Below, piece after piece: positions 63,879 through 64,000 of a stretch of 64,000 nucleotides of DNA. A program made the translations under genes and the position numbers. Numbering within the stretch: position 1 is the first letter of the stretch; the number at the start of each line of letters is the position of its first letter. Where the stretch lies: positions 62,001-126,000 of the forward strand of contig JADJEV010000005.1 in the NCBI GenBank assembly GCA_016708905.1, in the 5' to 3' direction. The stretch is from Candidatus Methylophosphatis roskildensis (lineage in GTDB: Bacteria > Pseudomonadota > Gammaproteobacteria > Burkholderiales > Rhodocyclaceae). The notes below the pieces were generated by a model. That model did not search any database. It was given only the letters and a program-made list of their open reading frames with translations, and was not told the origin of the DNA.

Positions 63879-63909
63879 TTACCCAATAAAATTGCAAACT
63901 ATTGGGTAA
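63879..63909. promoter_or_regulatory. Perfect 10-base inverted repeat, candidate operator
   Basis: TTACCCAATA and TATTGGGTAA are separated by 11 bases. The site is AT-rich in a GC-rich region and sits just upstream of the nucleotidyltransferase gene, with a short plus-strand frame opening (ATG at 63910) that runs off the edge of the window. Confidence 0.6.
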
Positions 63910-64000
63910 ATGCCGAGCTGTCAAGCCCACGGATCGCCACCCGCAGCCCGGCGACACCGGCTGGCGGCCGCCGGGATGTGTCGGGTGTCCGCTCGACTCG

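Overview
The window looks like a chromosomal segment of a GC-rich betaproteobacterium, most likely Rhodocyclales (Candidatus Accumulibacter-like). This is an inference from gene content: an XrtB/EpsA-L type exopolysaccharide locus, a PEP-CTERM protein, a phasin, GTP-dependent PEPCK, a complete bioAFHCD operon and NhaR. No rRNA, tRNA, CRISPR or prophage genes were seen.

Positions 1-15465 hold an exosortase-B exopolysaccharide locus. On the minus strand, epsD-epsE-epsF-epsG-xrtB-epsI and a Wzx-like flippase (cut by the left edge) form an operon-like run, interrupted between xrtB and epsI by an IS200-type element. Upstream lie a PEP-CTERM protein gene with its own sigma-54-type promoter and terminator, epsL (also with a sigma-54-type promoter), an exosortase-associated CPBP protease, an intact IS1182-family element, the LuxR-type regulator epsA and, divergently, the initiating sugar-phosphate transferase epsB.

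Positions 15550-22736 form a signalling block: a lytic transglycosylase, a single-domain response regulator, a ParS/MbcA-type antitoxin overlapping a degenerate RES-like gene, an RpfC-like hybrid kinase, and a convergent RpfF-like DSF synthase. A phasin follows. This block is the best candidate for an undescribed arrangement.

Positions 22762-33203 carry moaE-moaD-moeA-mobB, an orphan sensor kinase, a DinG/YoaA-type helicase, and a three-gene set on the plus strand (zinc-ribbon/Yip1 protein, zinc-ribbon membrane protein, secreted STN-like protein). Positions 33238-43335 form a stress island: nhaR, HPF/RaiA-like factor, Bax-inhibitor-1 protein, Acg-type nitroreductase, beta-carbonic anhydrase, P2A-type ATPase, GGDEF protein, a decayed CPA2 antiporter, tandem Usp and MarR. 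Its content resembles hypoxia/dormancy regulons of other bacteria.

Positions 43599-64000 are mostly housekeeping: pckG-mdh (C4/C3 node), ttcA, bioA-F-H-C-D, msrB, yciB-yciI-bolA-ppiC, a secreted trypsin-like protease, a VapBC-type toxin-antitoxin pair bracketed by two copies of a degenerate repeat, purL, and a nucleotidyltransferase-fold gene with a long perfect inverted repeat upstream.
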